From an uncultured Granulosicoccaceae bacterium (GTDB lineage: Bacteria > Pseudomonadota > Gammaproteobacteria > Granulosicoccales > Granulosicoccaceae), in NCBI GenBank assembly GCA_938003855.1, contig CALKXD010000014.1:1-64000 (forward strand): 64,000 bases of DNA, read 5' to 3'. Under the pieces are notes generated by a model. That model ran no database searches. It saw only the letters and a program-made list of their open reading frames with translations, and had not been told where the DNA came from. How positions within the stretch are numbered: position 1 is the stretch's first letter; each line of letters starts with the position of its first letter. This document shows, one piece after another, positions 34,384 to 44,183 of the stretch. Both the position numbers and the translations under genes were made by a program.

Positions 34384-36579
34384 TCAGGCAGGGCCACCGA
34401 CTCGCTCCACGGAAATGACATTGCGCAACTGACGCATTTTATCCATCGCACTGACTAGTTGTTCAATACTGTTGACGCTCAGAGAGATCCGCATGTTGGC
34501 AGTCAGATCAACGGCATTAGTCAGTGTATTCATCGCTGTAACATTAACCCCTTCATTGGCAGCTATAACCGTGACATCCCGTAGCAAACCCTGCCGGTCA
34601 TAGGCCACCAGATCGAGCACCACGGGGTAGTCACCGAGAGCTTCCTGCCCCCAGTCGACCTCGACCAGACGTTGCTGTTCAGCGACACGCAAATTAAGAA
34701 TGTTGGTGCAGTCGTCGCGATGTACCGTGACCCCTTTTCCGCGAGTTATAAAGCCTACAATCGAATCATACGGCACTGGACTGCAGCACTGGGCCATTTG
34801 CGTAAGCAGACTTCCGACTCCGCGAACCTGAATATCATCACCGTTTTTGCGCGGCACATAGCGTCGAGGTATGCGCTCTGCGATAGGCGTGTCCGGCTCC
34901 AGCATGGCGTTTATTTCAGCGAGCAACCGATGCTGCCCGACGTCATTGCGGCCCACGGCAATATAGAATGGATCTCCACGCTCAACGCCACATTTTTCCG
35001 CCAGCATCGCGTGTGACAATTCACGGGCATTCATGCGTTTGAGCTCACGCTCAACAATTTGTCGGCCCTCTTCAAGATGCGTTTCGAGATCCCGCACATT
35101 AAACCAGGCACGTACCTTGGCTCGCGCACGACTGGTGTGCAGAAAACCCATACCCTTGCTCATCCAGTCGCGACTCGGGTTACTCAGCTTGCCAGTCAGG
35201 ACCTCTACCTGATCACCATTGTTCAGCTGGTGCCCCAACTGAACAATGCGACCATTGACTTTAGCCCCCCGGCAGCGATGCCCTATCTCGGTATGCACAT
35301 GATAGGCGAAGTCGAGTGGCGTGGCTTTCTGAGGGAGATCAACAATCTGGCCTTTCGGTGTAAACACATAGACCCGATCAGAGAAAACCTCTGTTTTAAA
35401 GACTTCCAGCAGAGGCTCATCATCATCACCGGAACTCTCCAGCACAGTGCGCAGGGAATTGATGCTCTTCTGCAAGCGTGTGTCTTCACTACTGCCTTCT
35501 TTGTAGCGCCAGTGCGCAGCCACCCCGAGTTCGGCGTCGGAGTTCATGTCTCGACTGCGAATCTGTACTTCAAGCGCCTTGCCCTGTGGACCGATTACCG
35601 CCGTGTGCAATGACTGATAACCGTTCTCTTTCGGATTGGCGATGTAATCATCAAACTCCCGTGGCAGATGCTGCCAGCCACTGTGTACCACACCGAGTGC
35701 GGCATAGCATTGCTGCAGATCATCTACCAGCACCCGCACTGCGCGCACATCATAAAGATCGGAGATCTCAACACGCTTGCGCTGCATTTTTTTCCAGATG
35801 GAATACAAGTGCTTTGGCCGGCCTTTAACTTCATAGTTCTGGATACCCGCCTGCCCCAGTCGCTCGGACAGCAAATCGACAAAGCTGCCAATATATATTT
35901 CACGATCCTCACGCCGCTCCTCAAGCGATTTAGCGATGCGCTTGTAGGTATCCGGCTCGAGCAGACGAAACGATAAATCTTCCAGCTGCCATTTTAGCTG
36001 GGCTACACCCAGTCGGTTGGCCAGCGGCGCATAGACATCGAGGGTTTCACGCGCTATGGCGGCCCCCTTATCGCTTTTGAGCTTTAGCATTAACTGCAGC
36101 CGCTCGACGCGAAACGCCAGCTTAATCAGCAGCGCTCGCACGTCTTCGATCATCACCAACACCAATTGTCGAACCCGCTCGGCCTGCACTTTTCCATCGG
36201 TAATGATATCGGCACCGGTCGACGTCGTGTGACTGCCGCTGGTCACAAAGCTGTTCAACCAGCGCACGCTTTCTATCAGACGACGCTGCTGTTCACTGTA
36301 GTCATTTTCGAGTTCTTCTTTCGCCACCGAGATGCGCGCGGCATGGCAGCCAAGCAGCGCTGCAATAACACAATGGCTGTCTGCGCCCAGTTCTTTCAGG
36401 TGGGCGGCAACGTGCATGGGGTCGGGCAAATTTTCATCAATGTGTCGCAGGCTCCAGACTCTGTTCACGGCGTCTGCTATAAGACGACATTGCGCAGGCG
36501 CGCAATTCTCGGAAAGGTAAGTTACCGTAGTATCTATGCTGCCAAGGCGACTGATATCGGGTTCGTAGGTGTGACGCAT
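34384..36579 (-). CDS. relA: GTP pyrophosphokinase RelA
   Basis: A 731-residue (p)ppGpp synthetase of the stringent response. The N-terminal hydrolase-like domain lacks the HD and ED catalytic residues (HCVIAALLGCHAARI, where active enzymes have HDxxED), so it should be synthesis-only. The synthetase domain has YDVRAVRVLVDDLQQCYAALGVVHSGW and the RelA-type EFDDYIANPKENGYQSLHTAV (EFDD, not SpoT RFKD). TGS domain near 400 (VYVFTPKGQIVDLPQKATPLDFAYHVHTEIG), then helical, zinc-finger-like (MAQCCSPVPYDSIVGFITRGKGVTVHRDDC) and C-terminal ACT domains that bind the ribosome. Length is normal. A separate SpoT must exist elsewhere. Confidence 0.97.
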   Translation of the reverse strand: MRHTYEPDISRLGSIDTTVTYLSENCAPAQCRLIADAVNRVWSLRHIDENLPDPMHVAAHLKELGADSHCVIAALLGCHAARISVAKEELENDYSEQQRRLIESVRWLNSFVTSGSHTTSTGADIITDGKVQAERVRQLVLVMIEDVRALLIKLAFRVERLQLMLKLKSDKGAAIARETLDVYAPLANRLGVAQLKWQLEDLSFRLLEPDTYKRIAKSLEERREDREIYIGSFVDLLSERLGQAGIQNYEVKGRPKHLYSIWKKMQRKRVEISDLYDVRAVRVLVDDLQQCYAALGVVHSGWQHLPREFDDYIANPKENGYQSLHTAVIGPQGKALEVQIRSRDMNSDAELGVAAHWRYKEGSSEDTRLQKSINSLRTVLESSGDDDEPLLEVFKTEVFSDRVYVFTPKGQIVDLPQKATPLDFAYHVHTEIGHRCRGAKVNGRIVQLGHQLNNGDQVEVLTGKLSNPSRDWMSKGMGFLHTSRARAKVRAWFNVRDLETHLEEGRQIVERELKRMNARELSHAMLAEKCGVERGDPFYIAVGRNDVGQHRLLAEINAMLEPDTPIAERIPRRYVPRKNGDDIQVRGVGSLLTQMAQCCSPVPYDSIVGFITRGKGVTVHRDDCTNILNLRVAEQQRLVEVDWGQEALGDYPVVLDLVAYDRQGLLRDVTVIAANEGVNVTAMNTLTNAVDLTANMRISLSVNSIEQLVSAMDKMRQLRNVISVERVGGPA

Positions 36580-36692
36580 AATTCCGTTGTAAAAACCTGT
36601 CCTTACACAGATGACTAGAATTGCCAGACAGCAGTGTTACTGCCGGCGCTGGTTATGTACTCTGTACCTTCGTGTCTGCAGCGCGTTCAGCA

Positions 36693-39191
36693 CTACACCT
36701 GATTGCGGATAACGGCCATTGGCGATTGCCGCAACACGGGTAATGTAGCCACCGTGCCGGCAGACCATATTCCCGCAATACCCACAAGTATCCCGCCAAT
36801 CCAAAGTGTTAAGTTAAACTCGTATTGCAGTGACATGACACGCTCGACGATCACCCAGGCCAGTACGGCCGCTATGGAGGATGCCATCAAACCGGCCAAT
36901 GTACCTATCAGTATAAATTCACGTGACACACTGCCTGCAAGGTAGCGACGCGATGCACCCAGCGTGCGCAGTATAGCCGCCTCCTGAAAACGCTCACGTC
37001 GACTGGCCAGTACGGCGGCGATTAACACCAGAATGCCCGCCACCAGAGTAAATCCAAAAACGTATTGTACCGCAAGTGCCGCGCGATCAAGAATGCCGGT
37101 AATGCGCTCTAGCATGGTACCTACATCCAGCACCGTAACCCCGGGGAATTGCGAAACGACATCGCGCACAAACACACCGTCAGGATCGTCGATAAACACG
37201 CTGGTCACAAAACTGGCCGGATGCCCGGACAATGCCACCGGTGTACCGACGACAAAAAAGTTAACGGCAAACGACTCCCACTGCACTTCACGCAAGTTAC
37301 TGACGGTACCCGACACCTGCTTGTCTGCAATACGAAAGTGCAGTTCATCACCCAGGTTGATACCGACCTCTTCAGCAAAGTCCTGTTCCACCGAAAACTG
37401 ATTTTCGGTGGTGTCGGCAGGCCACCACTGACCATCAACCACGGTGTTGTCATCACGCGGCAGCAAATGATACGACAGGTTAAAGTCGCGCTCCGACATC
37501 CGGCGCGCGCGCTCATCACTGTAACCACCTTCACCAATGCGCCGGTCGTTTATTGCCTCTAGACGTCCGCGCACCATCGGGTGCAGAGACTCGCCCTCTA
37601 CACCTCGCTGTGCCAGCAATGACTGCACTTGCTCAACTTCTTCCGGCTGTATGTTGACAAGAAAATAGTTGGGCGCATTGTCCGGGATCTGACGCTGCCA
37701 GGTATTGAGTACATCAGTACGTACAATCGCCAGCAACAACAGCGCAAGCAGGCCCACACTGAACGCAGATATCTGCAGGCTGACGCTGTTAGGACGCCGT
37801 CTAATACCTTCCAGTGCCCGCCGAAGCCGTGGAGCCTGTGCACGTCCGGCCAACGCTACCAGCGCGCGCGATACCAGCCACAGTACTCCGACGACGGTGA
37901 TCAGTCCGGCCACCAGCGCCAGGCCGAGTTTGATGTCGCGAGTCAGCCAGGTCAGCAACACCAGCATCGCCATCAGCGCACTGCCAATGACCAGCCAGGT
38001 GGACGGCCGGGCCACTGGCAGGTCGCGGCGCAGTACCCGCACCACCGGCGCATCTGCGGACTTGGCAATCGCCGGCAGGCAAAATCCGCCAAGGGCCAGC
38101 AACGCACAACTGATCCCGCCGACCAGCGGCAACATCGACGGTGCCGGTAATTCCGCGGCAAACCACTGCGCCAGCAGCGCTGATAATCCAAACTGGGCTA
38201 GAAACCCCACCGCACTGCCGACCAGCGACGCTACCAGCGCTATCGCCGCCAGTCGGATCAGCACAATTCGAATGACTGATTGCGAGCTTGCACCAAACGC
38301 TCTGAGCAAGGCACTGGTGTCCATGTCACGCTCGGCAATCTGCCTCGCTGCCAGCGCCACTGCTGCACCGGATAACAGCACAGCCACTGCCGCCGCGAGG
38401 CCCAGAAATCGCCTGACATTGAGCAGTGCTGATTGCACTCGAGGCCTGCCTTGCTCAACATTCTGCAGCTGCAAACTGGCATCACCCAGCTGGTCAAGCC
38501 AGCCGGCAAAATTATCAAGATCACGACTCTCGCCTGCGATCAGCATTTTGTATCTGGCGCGACTGCCTTCACCGAGCAGGCCACTGACGGGCAAGTCAGA
38601 CGCCGACATCATCAGACGCGGCGCCATCTGGAATACATCACCGCCTCGATCCGGCTCAAAAGCGATGAATTCATTCACCACGACTTGCAGGTCACCCAAT
38701 GCCAGCTCGTCTCCCGGGGTGACTGACAGCACCCCGGCAAGGCGAGGATCAATCCACACCTCTCCGGCGGGTGGCCCACCGATAACGCCGCGATCAACGC
38801 CATACAACTGCCGGCTTAACCGCAACTCGCCACGCAGCGGATAGGCGTCTCCGACGGCCTTCACTGAGACCAGAGCGGTGTCTCCGTCGTCGTTGAGCAC
38901 CACACTCGGAAACTCGATGACATCCGTGATGGATAAACTGTTTTGCAGCGCTGTGTCGCGTACCTCCGCGGTGATCTGTTGCGGGGAGCTTACGATTGCG
39001 TCAGCCGCCAGCAGTGTGGCCGCCTGCGCCTGCATGGCACGCTCGACCCGATTGGCAAAAAAGCCAACTGAGGTAACAGCCGCTACCGCCAGTACCAGCG
39101 CCAGTGTCAGAATCAAATACTCAGACACCCGCATTTCACGGCGCAACTGTCGGAGCGCCAGCCCAACTTCAGTGCCGAATGATGTATTCAC
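36693..39191 (-). CDS. ybbP: FtsX-like ABC permease (YbbP)
   Basis: An 832-residue inner-membrane permease of the FtsX/LolC-like superfamily. One membrane segment near residue 25-47, large periplasmic domain, three segments about 260-370, central segments about 395-445, a second periplasmic domain, and three segments near 710-830 (LVAGILVLIAAVLASRRERFQEAAILRTLGAS). It pairs with the ATPase encoded just upstream. In E. coli YbbAP lies beside tesA, as here, and may help export or remove lipids or hydrophobic toxic products; the substrate is not proven. Gap to the ATPase gene is 46 bases. Confidence 0.92.
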   Translation of the reverse strand: MNTSFGTEVGLALRQLRREMRVSEYLILTLALVLAVAAVTSVGFFANRVERAMQAQAATLLAADAIVSSPQQITAEVRDTALQNSLSITDVIEFPSVVLNDDGDTALVSVKAVGDAYPLRGELRLSRQLYGVDRGVIGGPPAGEVWIDPRLAGVLSVTPGDELALGDLQVVVNEFIAFEPDRGGDVFQMAPRLMMSASDLPVSGLLGEGSRARYKMLIAGESRDLDNFAGWLDQLGDASLQLQNVEQGRPRVQSALLNVRRFLGLAAAVAVLLSGAAVALAARQIAERDMDTSALLRAFGASSQSVIRIVLIRLAAIALVASLVGSAVGFLAQFGLSALLAQWFAAELPAPSMLPLVGGISCALLALGGFCLPAIAKSADAPVVRVLRRDLPVARPSTWLVIGSALMAMLVLLTWLTRDIKLGLALVAGLITVVGVLWLVSRALVALAGRAQAPRLRRALEGIRRRPNSVSLQISAFSVGLLALLLLAIVRTDVLNTWQRQIPDNAPNYFLVNIQPEEVEQVQSLLAQRGVEGESLHPMVRGRLEAINDRRIGEGGYSDERARRMSERDFNLSYHLLPRDDNTVVDGQWWPADTTENQFSVEQDFAEEVGINLGDELHFRIADKQVSGTVSNLREVQWESFAVNFFVVGTPVALSGHPASFVTSVFIDDPDGVFVRDVVSQFPGVTVLDVGTMLERITGILDRAALAVQYVFGFTLVAGILVLIAAVLASRRERFQEAAILRTLGASRRYLAGSVSREFILIGTLAGLMASSIAAVLAWVIVERVMSLQYEFNLTLWIGGILVGIAGIWSAGTVATLPVLRQSPMAVIRNQV

Positions 39192-39237
39192 AAGATCAAT
39201 TCACACTGGCCGGCTGGCACGGACAACACCGAAGCAC

Positions 39238-39900
39238 TCACAGCAACCGGCCCTCCGCCATCGTCACCACACGGTCACAGCGCGCCGCGAGTCGTTGATC
39301 ATGGGTCACCAGCACCAGCGCACAGCCGAGACTGGCGCGCATGCCAAACATTAATTCGACAATCGTGTCGCCGGTGTTCTGATCAAGATTACCGGTGGGT
39401 TCATCGGCGAACAGCACTTTAGGGTTGGTCACAAACGCCCGTGCGACGGCAACGCGCTGCTGCTCTCCGCCGGACAACTGGGAAGGCAGATGCTTCTGGC
39501 GGCTGGCGAGCCCGACACTGGCCAGTTGCTCGGCAGCACGATCGCGCGCCTGGCCAATGCCGGCCAGCTCCAAAGGCAACATCACGTTCTCAAGCGCAGT
39601 CAGACCCGGCAAAAGCTGGAACGACTGAAAGACAAAACCCACCTGACCTGCCCGCACCGCAGCGCGGCCATCTTCATCGAGCGCGTGCAACTGACTGCCG
39701 AGTAGTTCGATTTGTCCATCACTGGCTGAATCGAGCCCCGCCAACAGAGCCAGCAGAGTCGACTTGCCGGAGCCGGAGGGGCCGACCACCGCTACCGCCT
39801 CCCCGGCTGACAATGCAATATCAACCTCATCCAGTATGACCAGTTCACCTTCGGCGGTGACGACTCGCTTGGTTAGACCGCTGGCCTGTATCGTGTTCAT
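39238..39900 (-). CDS. ybbA: ABC transporter ATPase (YbbA)
   Basis: A 220-residue ATPase of the LolD/MacB-type group. Walker [22 protein letters not shown] loop [20 protein letters not shown], signature [16 protein letters not shown], Walker [13 protein letters not shown], and H loop LVTHDQRLA are all present. The track ORF extends to 40089, but the ATG at 39900 ([13 protein letters not shown]) gives the normal family start, and the extra 63 codons look non-coding. It works with the permease gene next to it and is divergent from tesA. Confidence 0.96.
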   Translation of the reverse strand: MNTIQASGLTKRVVTAEGELVILDEVDIALSAGEAVAVVGPSGSGKSTLLALLAGLDSASDGQIELLGSQLHALDEDGRAAVRAGQVGFVFQSFQLLPGLTALENVMLPLELAGIGQARDRAAEQLASVGLASRQKHLPSQLSGGEQQRVAVARAFVTNPKVLFADEPTGNLDQNTGDTIVELMFGMRASLGCALVLVTHDQRLAARCDRVVTMAEGRLL

Positions 39901-39995
39901 AACGTGACAATCATGTTGTATCAATCGATCGACACAAACGCAGGTTGTGGGAGGCGAATGTGCCGGGTGCCTTGAAAAATACCGAATACACCAAC

Positions 39996-40661
39996 ATGAA
40001 GGTAAAGATGAAAATAACAAGCACCTTGAAACGCACCTTCGCTGCAGTGATTTGCCTTTGCCTCCTGCAACTGAGCCAGTCCACTGCAATAGCCGCTGAA
40101 CGCAAACTACTGGTTATCGGCGACAGCCTCAGCGCTGCCTACGGCATGGCCGTGGAAGACGGCTGGGTAGCGAAGCTCGCGCATCGACTCGACGGTACGC
40201 GGCACCAGTACGTGGTCATCAATGCCAGCGTCTCCGGCGACACCACCGCCAATGGCTTAAGCAAGATGCCCTCGTTGCTCGACGAGTATCAGCCTGCCAT
40301 CGTGTTGATCGAACTCGGTGGCAACGACGGCTTACGGGGTTTATCGTTGAAAAAAATGAAGCAGAACCTGATCGACATGTCGCAAATGGCGCGCGACAGT
40401 GGTGCCGCCGTTTTGATCCTCGGTATGAAGATACCCAGTAACTACGGAGCGGCCTACACGCGCTTGTTCAGCAAAACGTTTGTCACCGCCGCACAGGACA
40501 GCAATGCCGGGCTTATCCCGTTTTTTCTTGAGGGACTGGAGCGATCCATGGACTGGTTTCAGGAAGACGGCATACATCCCAATGAAAAGGCGCAGAGCAT
40601 TATGCTGGACAATGTCTGGACACCACTGACGACACTGATGGATTCTATCGCGGACCATTGA
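39996..40661 (+). CDS. tesA: Arylesterase/thioesterase I, SGNH hydrolase
   Basis: A 221-residue exported lipase-type hydrolase (TesA/lysophospholipase L1). Signal peptide KRTFAAVICLCLLQLSQSTAIAA, then SGNH block I LLVIGDSLSAAYGM (catalytic Ser), block II NASVSGDTTANGLS, block III IVLIELGGNDGLRG, and block V QEDGIHPNEKAQ (catalytic Asp/His). It cleaves acyl esters or thioesters in the periplasm. The ATG at 39996 or 40008 fits the signal peptide; the GTG/ATG starts before it do not. Divergent from ybbA as in E. coli. Confidence 0.95.
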   Translation: MKVKMKITSTLKRTFAAVICLCLLQLSQSTAIAAERKLLVIGDSLSAAYGMAVEDGWVAKLAHRLDGTRHQYVVINASVSGDTTANGLSKMPSLLDEYQPAIVLIELGGNDGLRGLSLKKMKQNLIDMSQMARDSGAAVLILGMKIPSNYGAAYTRLFSKTFVTAAQDSNAGLIPFFLEGLERSMDWFQEDGIHPNEKAQSIMLDNVWTPLTTLMDSIADH

Positions 40662-40707
40662 TCAGGTGTAAACTACCGCGGTTATTTTCAAAGCGCCGGG
40701 AAATACC

Positions 40708-41475
40708 GTGTCACGACGATACCTCAACAGCAACTACCAGGGGCAACAACAGCGAATAGCGCTGGTGGAAACTCAGCCAGACACTGAGCAATCAACGCCC
40801 GGGGTTCTGTTTTGTGGCGGCTTCAAATCAACTATGGAAGGCAGCAAGGCGCTGGCACTGGAACGCTTCTGTCAGCAACGCGGCGTCGCTTTTACACGCT
40901 TTGACTACTCCGGCCATGGCAGTTCCGACGGTGAGTTTATAGAGGGCAATATAGATCGCTGGTTAAGCGACACACTGAGTGTATTTGATCAGCTCGACAA
41001 TGCACGCAAAACGGTTCTGGTGGGCTCGAGCATGGGGGCCTGGATTGCCACCCTTGCAGCACTGAAACGATCAGCGCAAACAGCGGGTCTGATTACAATT
41101 GCGGCCGCCCCGGACTTCACCGAGCGGCTATTGCAAAGCCGCTTATCCGACGATCAGAAAACGCTGCTGCAACGCGGCCAGACCCTGTTAATGCCAAGCG
41201 AATACGATGACGGCTCGCCCTATCCCATCAGTGGCCAGCTGATCGAGAACAGTCGCGCCCACTGCCTGCTCGATGGTCCGGTTGCTGTTGAAGTTCCGGT
41301 ACGCCTGCTGCACGGCACCGCCGATACCGATGTTCCCTATGATTTATCAGTGGCGCTGATGAGTGCGATCACATCGTCAGACGCACAACTTACTCTGGTT
41401 AAAGACGGTGACCACCGATTGTCGTCTCCTCAGCACCTGATGCTGCTGGAAAACACCCTGCTGGCCCTGCTCTAG
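40708..41475 (+). CDS. Alpha/beta hydrolase (ABHD10-like)
   Basis: A 255-residue cytoplasmic hydrolase. Oxyanion region GVLFCGGFKSTMEGSKALALERFCQQ, then TRFDYSGHGSSDGEF, nucleophile elbow VLVGSSMGAWIATLAAL, and late Asp/His in LLHGTADTDVPYD and VKDGDHRLS. This set is characteristic of the alpha/beta hydrolases close to mammalian ABHD10 (depalmitoylase/acyl glucuronide esterase). The native substrate is unknown. Start is GTG at 40708, 46 bases after tesA on the same strand. Its stop overlaps the stop of the convergent HAD gene by a few bases. Confidence 0.9.
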   Translation: MSRRYLNSNYQGQQQRIALVETQPDTEQSTPGVLFCGGFKSTMEGSKALALERFCQQRGVAFTRFDYSGHGSSDGEFIEGNIDRWLSDTLSVFDQLDNARKTVLVGSSMGAWIATLAALKRSAQTAGLITIAAAPDFTERLLQSRLSDDQKTLLQRGQTLLMPSEYDDGSPYPISGQLIENSRAHCLLDGPVAVEVPVRLLHGTADTDVPYDLSVALMSAITSSDAQLTLVKDGDHRLSSPQHLMLLENTLLALL

Positions 41476-42179
41476 CGCGCAATCTGCGGTGCCAGCGCCA
41501 GCAGGTCGGTGAGGCTTTCTATATTAAGATCGGCGGGGGCAACATCGTCCGGGTAAACCAGCCCCCCACGATTAATCCATGCCGTTCGGCAACCCACTTG
41601 CCGTGCGCCTTCTATATCCGTGTAGGCATTATCGCCTACGTGCAGGACGGATTGCGGTGAGGCACCCAGTTCTTCACAGGCACGCAGAAATATATCTGCC
41701 GCAGGCTTAGCCGGTAGCTCAAGCGTTGCATAGAGCGCAGAGTCAAACAGGTGTTCGACACCGATTATGGCTAGATCTGCATTGCCGTTGGTTATAGAGC
41801 CAAGCCGGTAATGGAAAGATAAATCCTGCAGACCACCCAGCACCTCGTCATAAAAGGTCACTTGCTGCCGCGCCTGATGAAAGACTCTAAAGCCCTCTTC
41901 GGTGCGCGATTCGTCACCACCGTACTGTACCAGCAATTGCCGCGTTGCCTCCCGCCGCCATTCGCTGACATCAGTTGCCAGCTCCGGTCGGGAGTCGAGC
42001 ATCGCGCCACGCATGGCCCGCAAAGCTTGTGCATCATTGTCCTCAAGGGCCGCCGGACAAATTTGTGAGAGCCACTCGATATAGACCGATTCCGCGTGTG
42101 AAATAACCGGATCGCATGGCCACAGCGTGTCATCCAGATCGAAGGTGATGGCGTTGATACCCATCTGCGCAAGATTCAT
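41472..42179 (-). CDS. HAD-superfamily hydrolase
   Basis: A 235-residue HAD phosphatase of the IA group, similar to YjjG/GPH-type. Motif I AITFDLDDTLWPCDP near residue 12, motif II GSITNGNAD, motif III lysine KPAADIFLRACEELG and motif IV HVGDNAYTDIEGARQVG. Substrate not resolved; the DDTLW motif is common in proteins that act on pyrimidine nucleotides or sugar phosphates. It is divergent from the qmcA gene and its stop overlaps the convergent hydrolase stop. Confidence 0.9.
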   Translation of the reverse strand: MNLAQMGINAITFDLDDTLWPCDPVISHAESVYIEWLSQICPAALEDNDAQALRAMRGAMLDSRPELATDVSEWRREATRQLLVQYGGDESRTEEGFRVFHQARQQVTFYDEVLGGLQDLSFHYRLGSITNGNADLAIIGVEHLFDSALYATLELPAKPAADIFLRACEELGASPQSVLHVGDNAYTDIEGARQVGCRTAWINRGGLVYPDDVAPADLNIESLTDLLALAPQIAR

Positions 42180-42247
42180 TGTTGTATTTCCATGTAGACG
42201 CCAGAAAACTTCATATAAACTGGAAACCCCCTTAGGAGTATGTCACG

Positions 42248-43174
42248 GTGAACTTTTTTTCTGCCTTTGTAATTGCCTGGCTTGTGCTTGCCGTGGTACT
42301 CATAGCGACGGGGGTGAAGATAGTTCGGCAGGGACGAGAATATACCGTGGAACGGTTCGGTAAATATACCCGCACCTTGCACCCCGGCCTGCATTTGATT
42401 GTGCCTTTCTTTGACCGGGTGGGCTACAAAATGAACATGATGGAGCAAGTGCATCCCGTTCCATCGCAGGATGTCATCACCAAAGACAACGCTGTAGTTC
42501 AGGTCGATGGCGTGGTCTTCTACCAGTTGCTCGACGCGGCCAAAGCCGCCTACGAAGTCAACAAACTGGAATCCGCCATTATCAACCTGGTGATGACCAA
42601 CATCCGTACCGTTATGGGGTCAATGACGCTCGACGAACTGCTCTCCCACCGCGATCAAATCAACACGCGCTTACTGATGGTGGTCGAGGATGCCACCTCA
42701 CCTTGGGGGGTGAAAATTAATCGCATCGAGATCAAGGATATTGCGCCCCCCAGAGATCTGGTGGACTCCATGGCCAAGCAAATGAAAGCAGAGCGCGAGA
42801 AGCGCGCCGCGGTACTCAATGCCACGGGTGAAAAAGAAGCCGAGATATTGCGTGCGGAAGGTCAAAAAGAATCCACTATTCTGCAAGCCGAAGGTCGACG
42901 CGAGGCTGCTTTTCGCGATGCAGAAGCACGCGAGCGTGAAGCACAGGCAGAGGCACGCGCCACCACATTGCTGTCAGATGCCATCGGCGAGGGTAATCAG
43001 CAGGCACTTAATTATTTTATCGCCCAGAAGTACGTTGAATCGTTGAAAGACATGGCCCTGTCGCCCAATCAGAAGACTATTTATATGCCGTTGGAGGCCA
43101 GCGGGTTAATCAGCAGTATTGGCGGCATCGCTGAGCTGGCAAAGTCAGCCATCAGCGACTCTGACAAAAAGTAG
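42248..43174 (+). CDS. qmcA: SPFH/Band 7 membrane protein QmcA
   Basis: A 308-residue stomatin-like protein. One N-terminal membrane anchor (FFSAFVIAWLVLAVVLIATGV), the SPFH domain (about 25-190; EYTVERFGKYTRTLHPGLHLIVPFFDRV), then a coiled-coil (about 175-250) rich in Ala/Glu (ATGEKEAEILRAEGQKESTILQAEGRREAAF). It forms membrane microdomain oligomers and, in E. coli, acts in membrane protein quality control with FtsH. Start GTG at 42248 follows TAGGAG. The nfeD-like gene follows after 10 bases, a widely conserved pair. Confidence 0.96.
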   Translation: MNFFSAFVIAWLVLAVVLIATGVKIVRQGREYTVERFGKYTRTLHPGLHLIVPFFDRVGYKMNMMEQVHPVPSQDVITKDNAVVQVDGVVFYQLLDAAKAAYEVNKLESAIINLVMTNIRTVMGSMTLDELLSHRDQINTRLLMVVEDATSPWGVKINRIEIKDIAPPRDLVDSMAKQMKAEREKRAAVLNATGEKEAEILRAEGQKESTILQAEGRREAAFRDAEAREREAQAEARATTLLSDAIGEGNQQALNYFIAQKYVESLKDMALSPNQKTIYMPLEASGLISSIGGIAELAKSAISDSDKK

Positions 43175-43184
43175 AGGCACACTA

Positions 43185-43658
43185 ATGGAATTCGTCACCG
43201 CAACATTAACCCCGTGGCACTGGCTGACGGCTGGCGTTCTGCTGTGTGCGATTGAATTGTTTGCCCCAACCACGTTTCTCCTGTGGCCCGGAGCCGCAGC
43301 CATACTGACCGGCCTGCTGGCCTTTCTGCTGCCGTCCGTCGGTTGGCAACTTCAAGTCGCTGTGTTCGCCATTCTTGCGGTCGCAACTACGCTGGCGGGC
43401 CGGGTATTTTTCAAACGCGATGGCAAATCCGATCAACCCTCACTGAATCGACGCGGCGATACGCTCATCGGGCGGCAAGTGGCGCTTAGCGAGGCTATTG
43501 TCAACGGCGCAGGGGCAGTGATCGTAAATAACACCCGCTGGCGGGTTATCGGTCCAGACCTGCCGGCCGGGGTACAGATCAAAGTAGTAAGTCTTGAGGG
43601 CGCATCACTGTCGGTCGAAGCGGTCGCCACTGTCGGTGTAACCGACCAACCCGGTTAA
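43185..43658 (+). CDS. NfeD-family membrane protein
   Basis: A 157-residue protein with three hydrophobic segments (residues about 14-75) and a C-terminal OB-fold domain (RGDTLIGRQVALSEAIVNGAGAVIVNNTRWRVIGPDLPAGVQIKVV), the standard NfeD1b layout as in E. coli YbbJ. It works with the adjacent SPFH protein. The ATG at 43185 is taken as start; the track start at 43119 overlaps qmcA. The stop codon is inside a 14-bp perfect palindrome. Confidence 0.94.
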   Translation: MEFVTATLTPWHWLTAGVLLCAIELFAPTTFLLWPGAAAILTGLLAFLLPSVGWQLQVAVFAILAVATTLAGRVFFKRDGKSDQPSLNRRGDTLIGRQVALSEAIVNGAGAVIVNNTRWRVIGPDLPAGVQIKVVSLEGASLSVEAVATVGVTDQPG

Positions 43659-43663
43659 CCGGG
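43650..43663. repeat. 14-bp perfect palindrome CCCGGTTAACCGGG at the nfeD stop
   Basis: It spans the TAA of nfeD and lies in the 17-base convergent gap before the anti-sigma kinase gene. It could help end transcription in both directions or be chance. Confidence 0.35.
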
Positions 43664-43675
43664 CAGCAGAGTGAA

Positions 43676-44170
43676 TTAACGGCTCACCGAAAAATCCACC
43701 ACCACACAATTGCCATTGCCAACGTGGGTCATCGATTCACACAAATGCCGGGTTATCAGAAGTCCACGGCCATGGCTGCACGACGGATCGGCGCTTCGCA
43801 GCGCCACTGCCTTGTGATCAAATCCCTGACCACTGTCCTGCACAGCTATGCGCAGCAGGCGTTCAGAGATCTGCTCTGTGGTAACACGAACGGTACCGAC
43901 TGTCAGTCGCTCAAGCCGCAGCAGGCGCTCCGCAACGTAGCGGTCAAAACCTCCGGGTTGATTTTTCAAATTGGAATCAAGCCGCAGCAATCCGTGGTCG
44001 ATTGCATTGCTCATGAGTTCGCCGAGCACTATATGCAAACGTGGTCGATCAGTGTCCAGATCGCATTGCTCGCATATTTCTTCTACCAGATTGGCTATCA
44101 GATCAACACTTTTCAGTTCAGCTGAACTGTATCTCCAGTGCCAGGAGTTTCTAACGATATCTGTTTGCAT
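43676..44170 (-). CDS. RsbW-like anti-sigma/ATP-binding protein
   Basis: A 164-residue GHKL ATPase-like regulator. The N box LHIVLGELMSNAIDHGLL is near residue 50, G1 QDSGQGFD near 120 and G2 SHGRGLLITRHLCES near 140; no histidine-kinase dimerisation domain exists. This is the HATPase_c_2 layout of RsbW/SpoIIAB-type serine kinases that hold a partner protein and phosphorylate a STAS antagonist. The STAS gene lies just upstream, 13 bases away, which supports the pair. No sigma factor or PP2C phosphatase is nearby. Confidence 0.85.
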   Translation of the reverse strand: MQTDIVRNSWHWRYSSAELKSVDLIANLVEEICEQCDLDTDRPRLHIVLGELMSNAIDHGLLRLDSNLKNQPGGFDRYVAERLLRLERLTVGTVRVTTEQISERLLRIAVQDSGQGFDHKAVALRSADPSCSHGRGLLITRHLCESMTHVGNGNCVVVDFSVSR

Positions 44171-44183
44171 CGACGACGGTTAT

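Noticed and set aside
37705-38844. 379-aa plus-strand ORF opposite ybbP
   Set aside because: Ser/Thr/Ala/Arg-rich antisense shadow of a GC-rich membrane protein gene.
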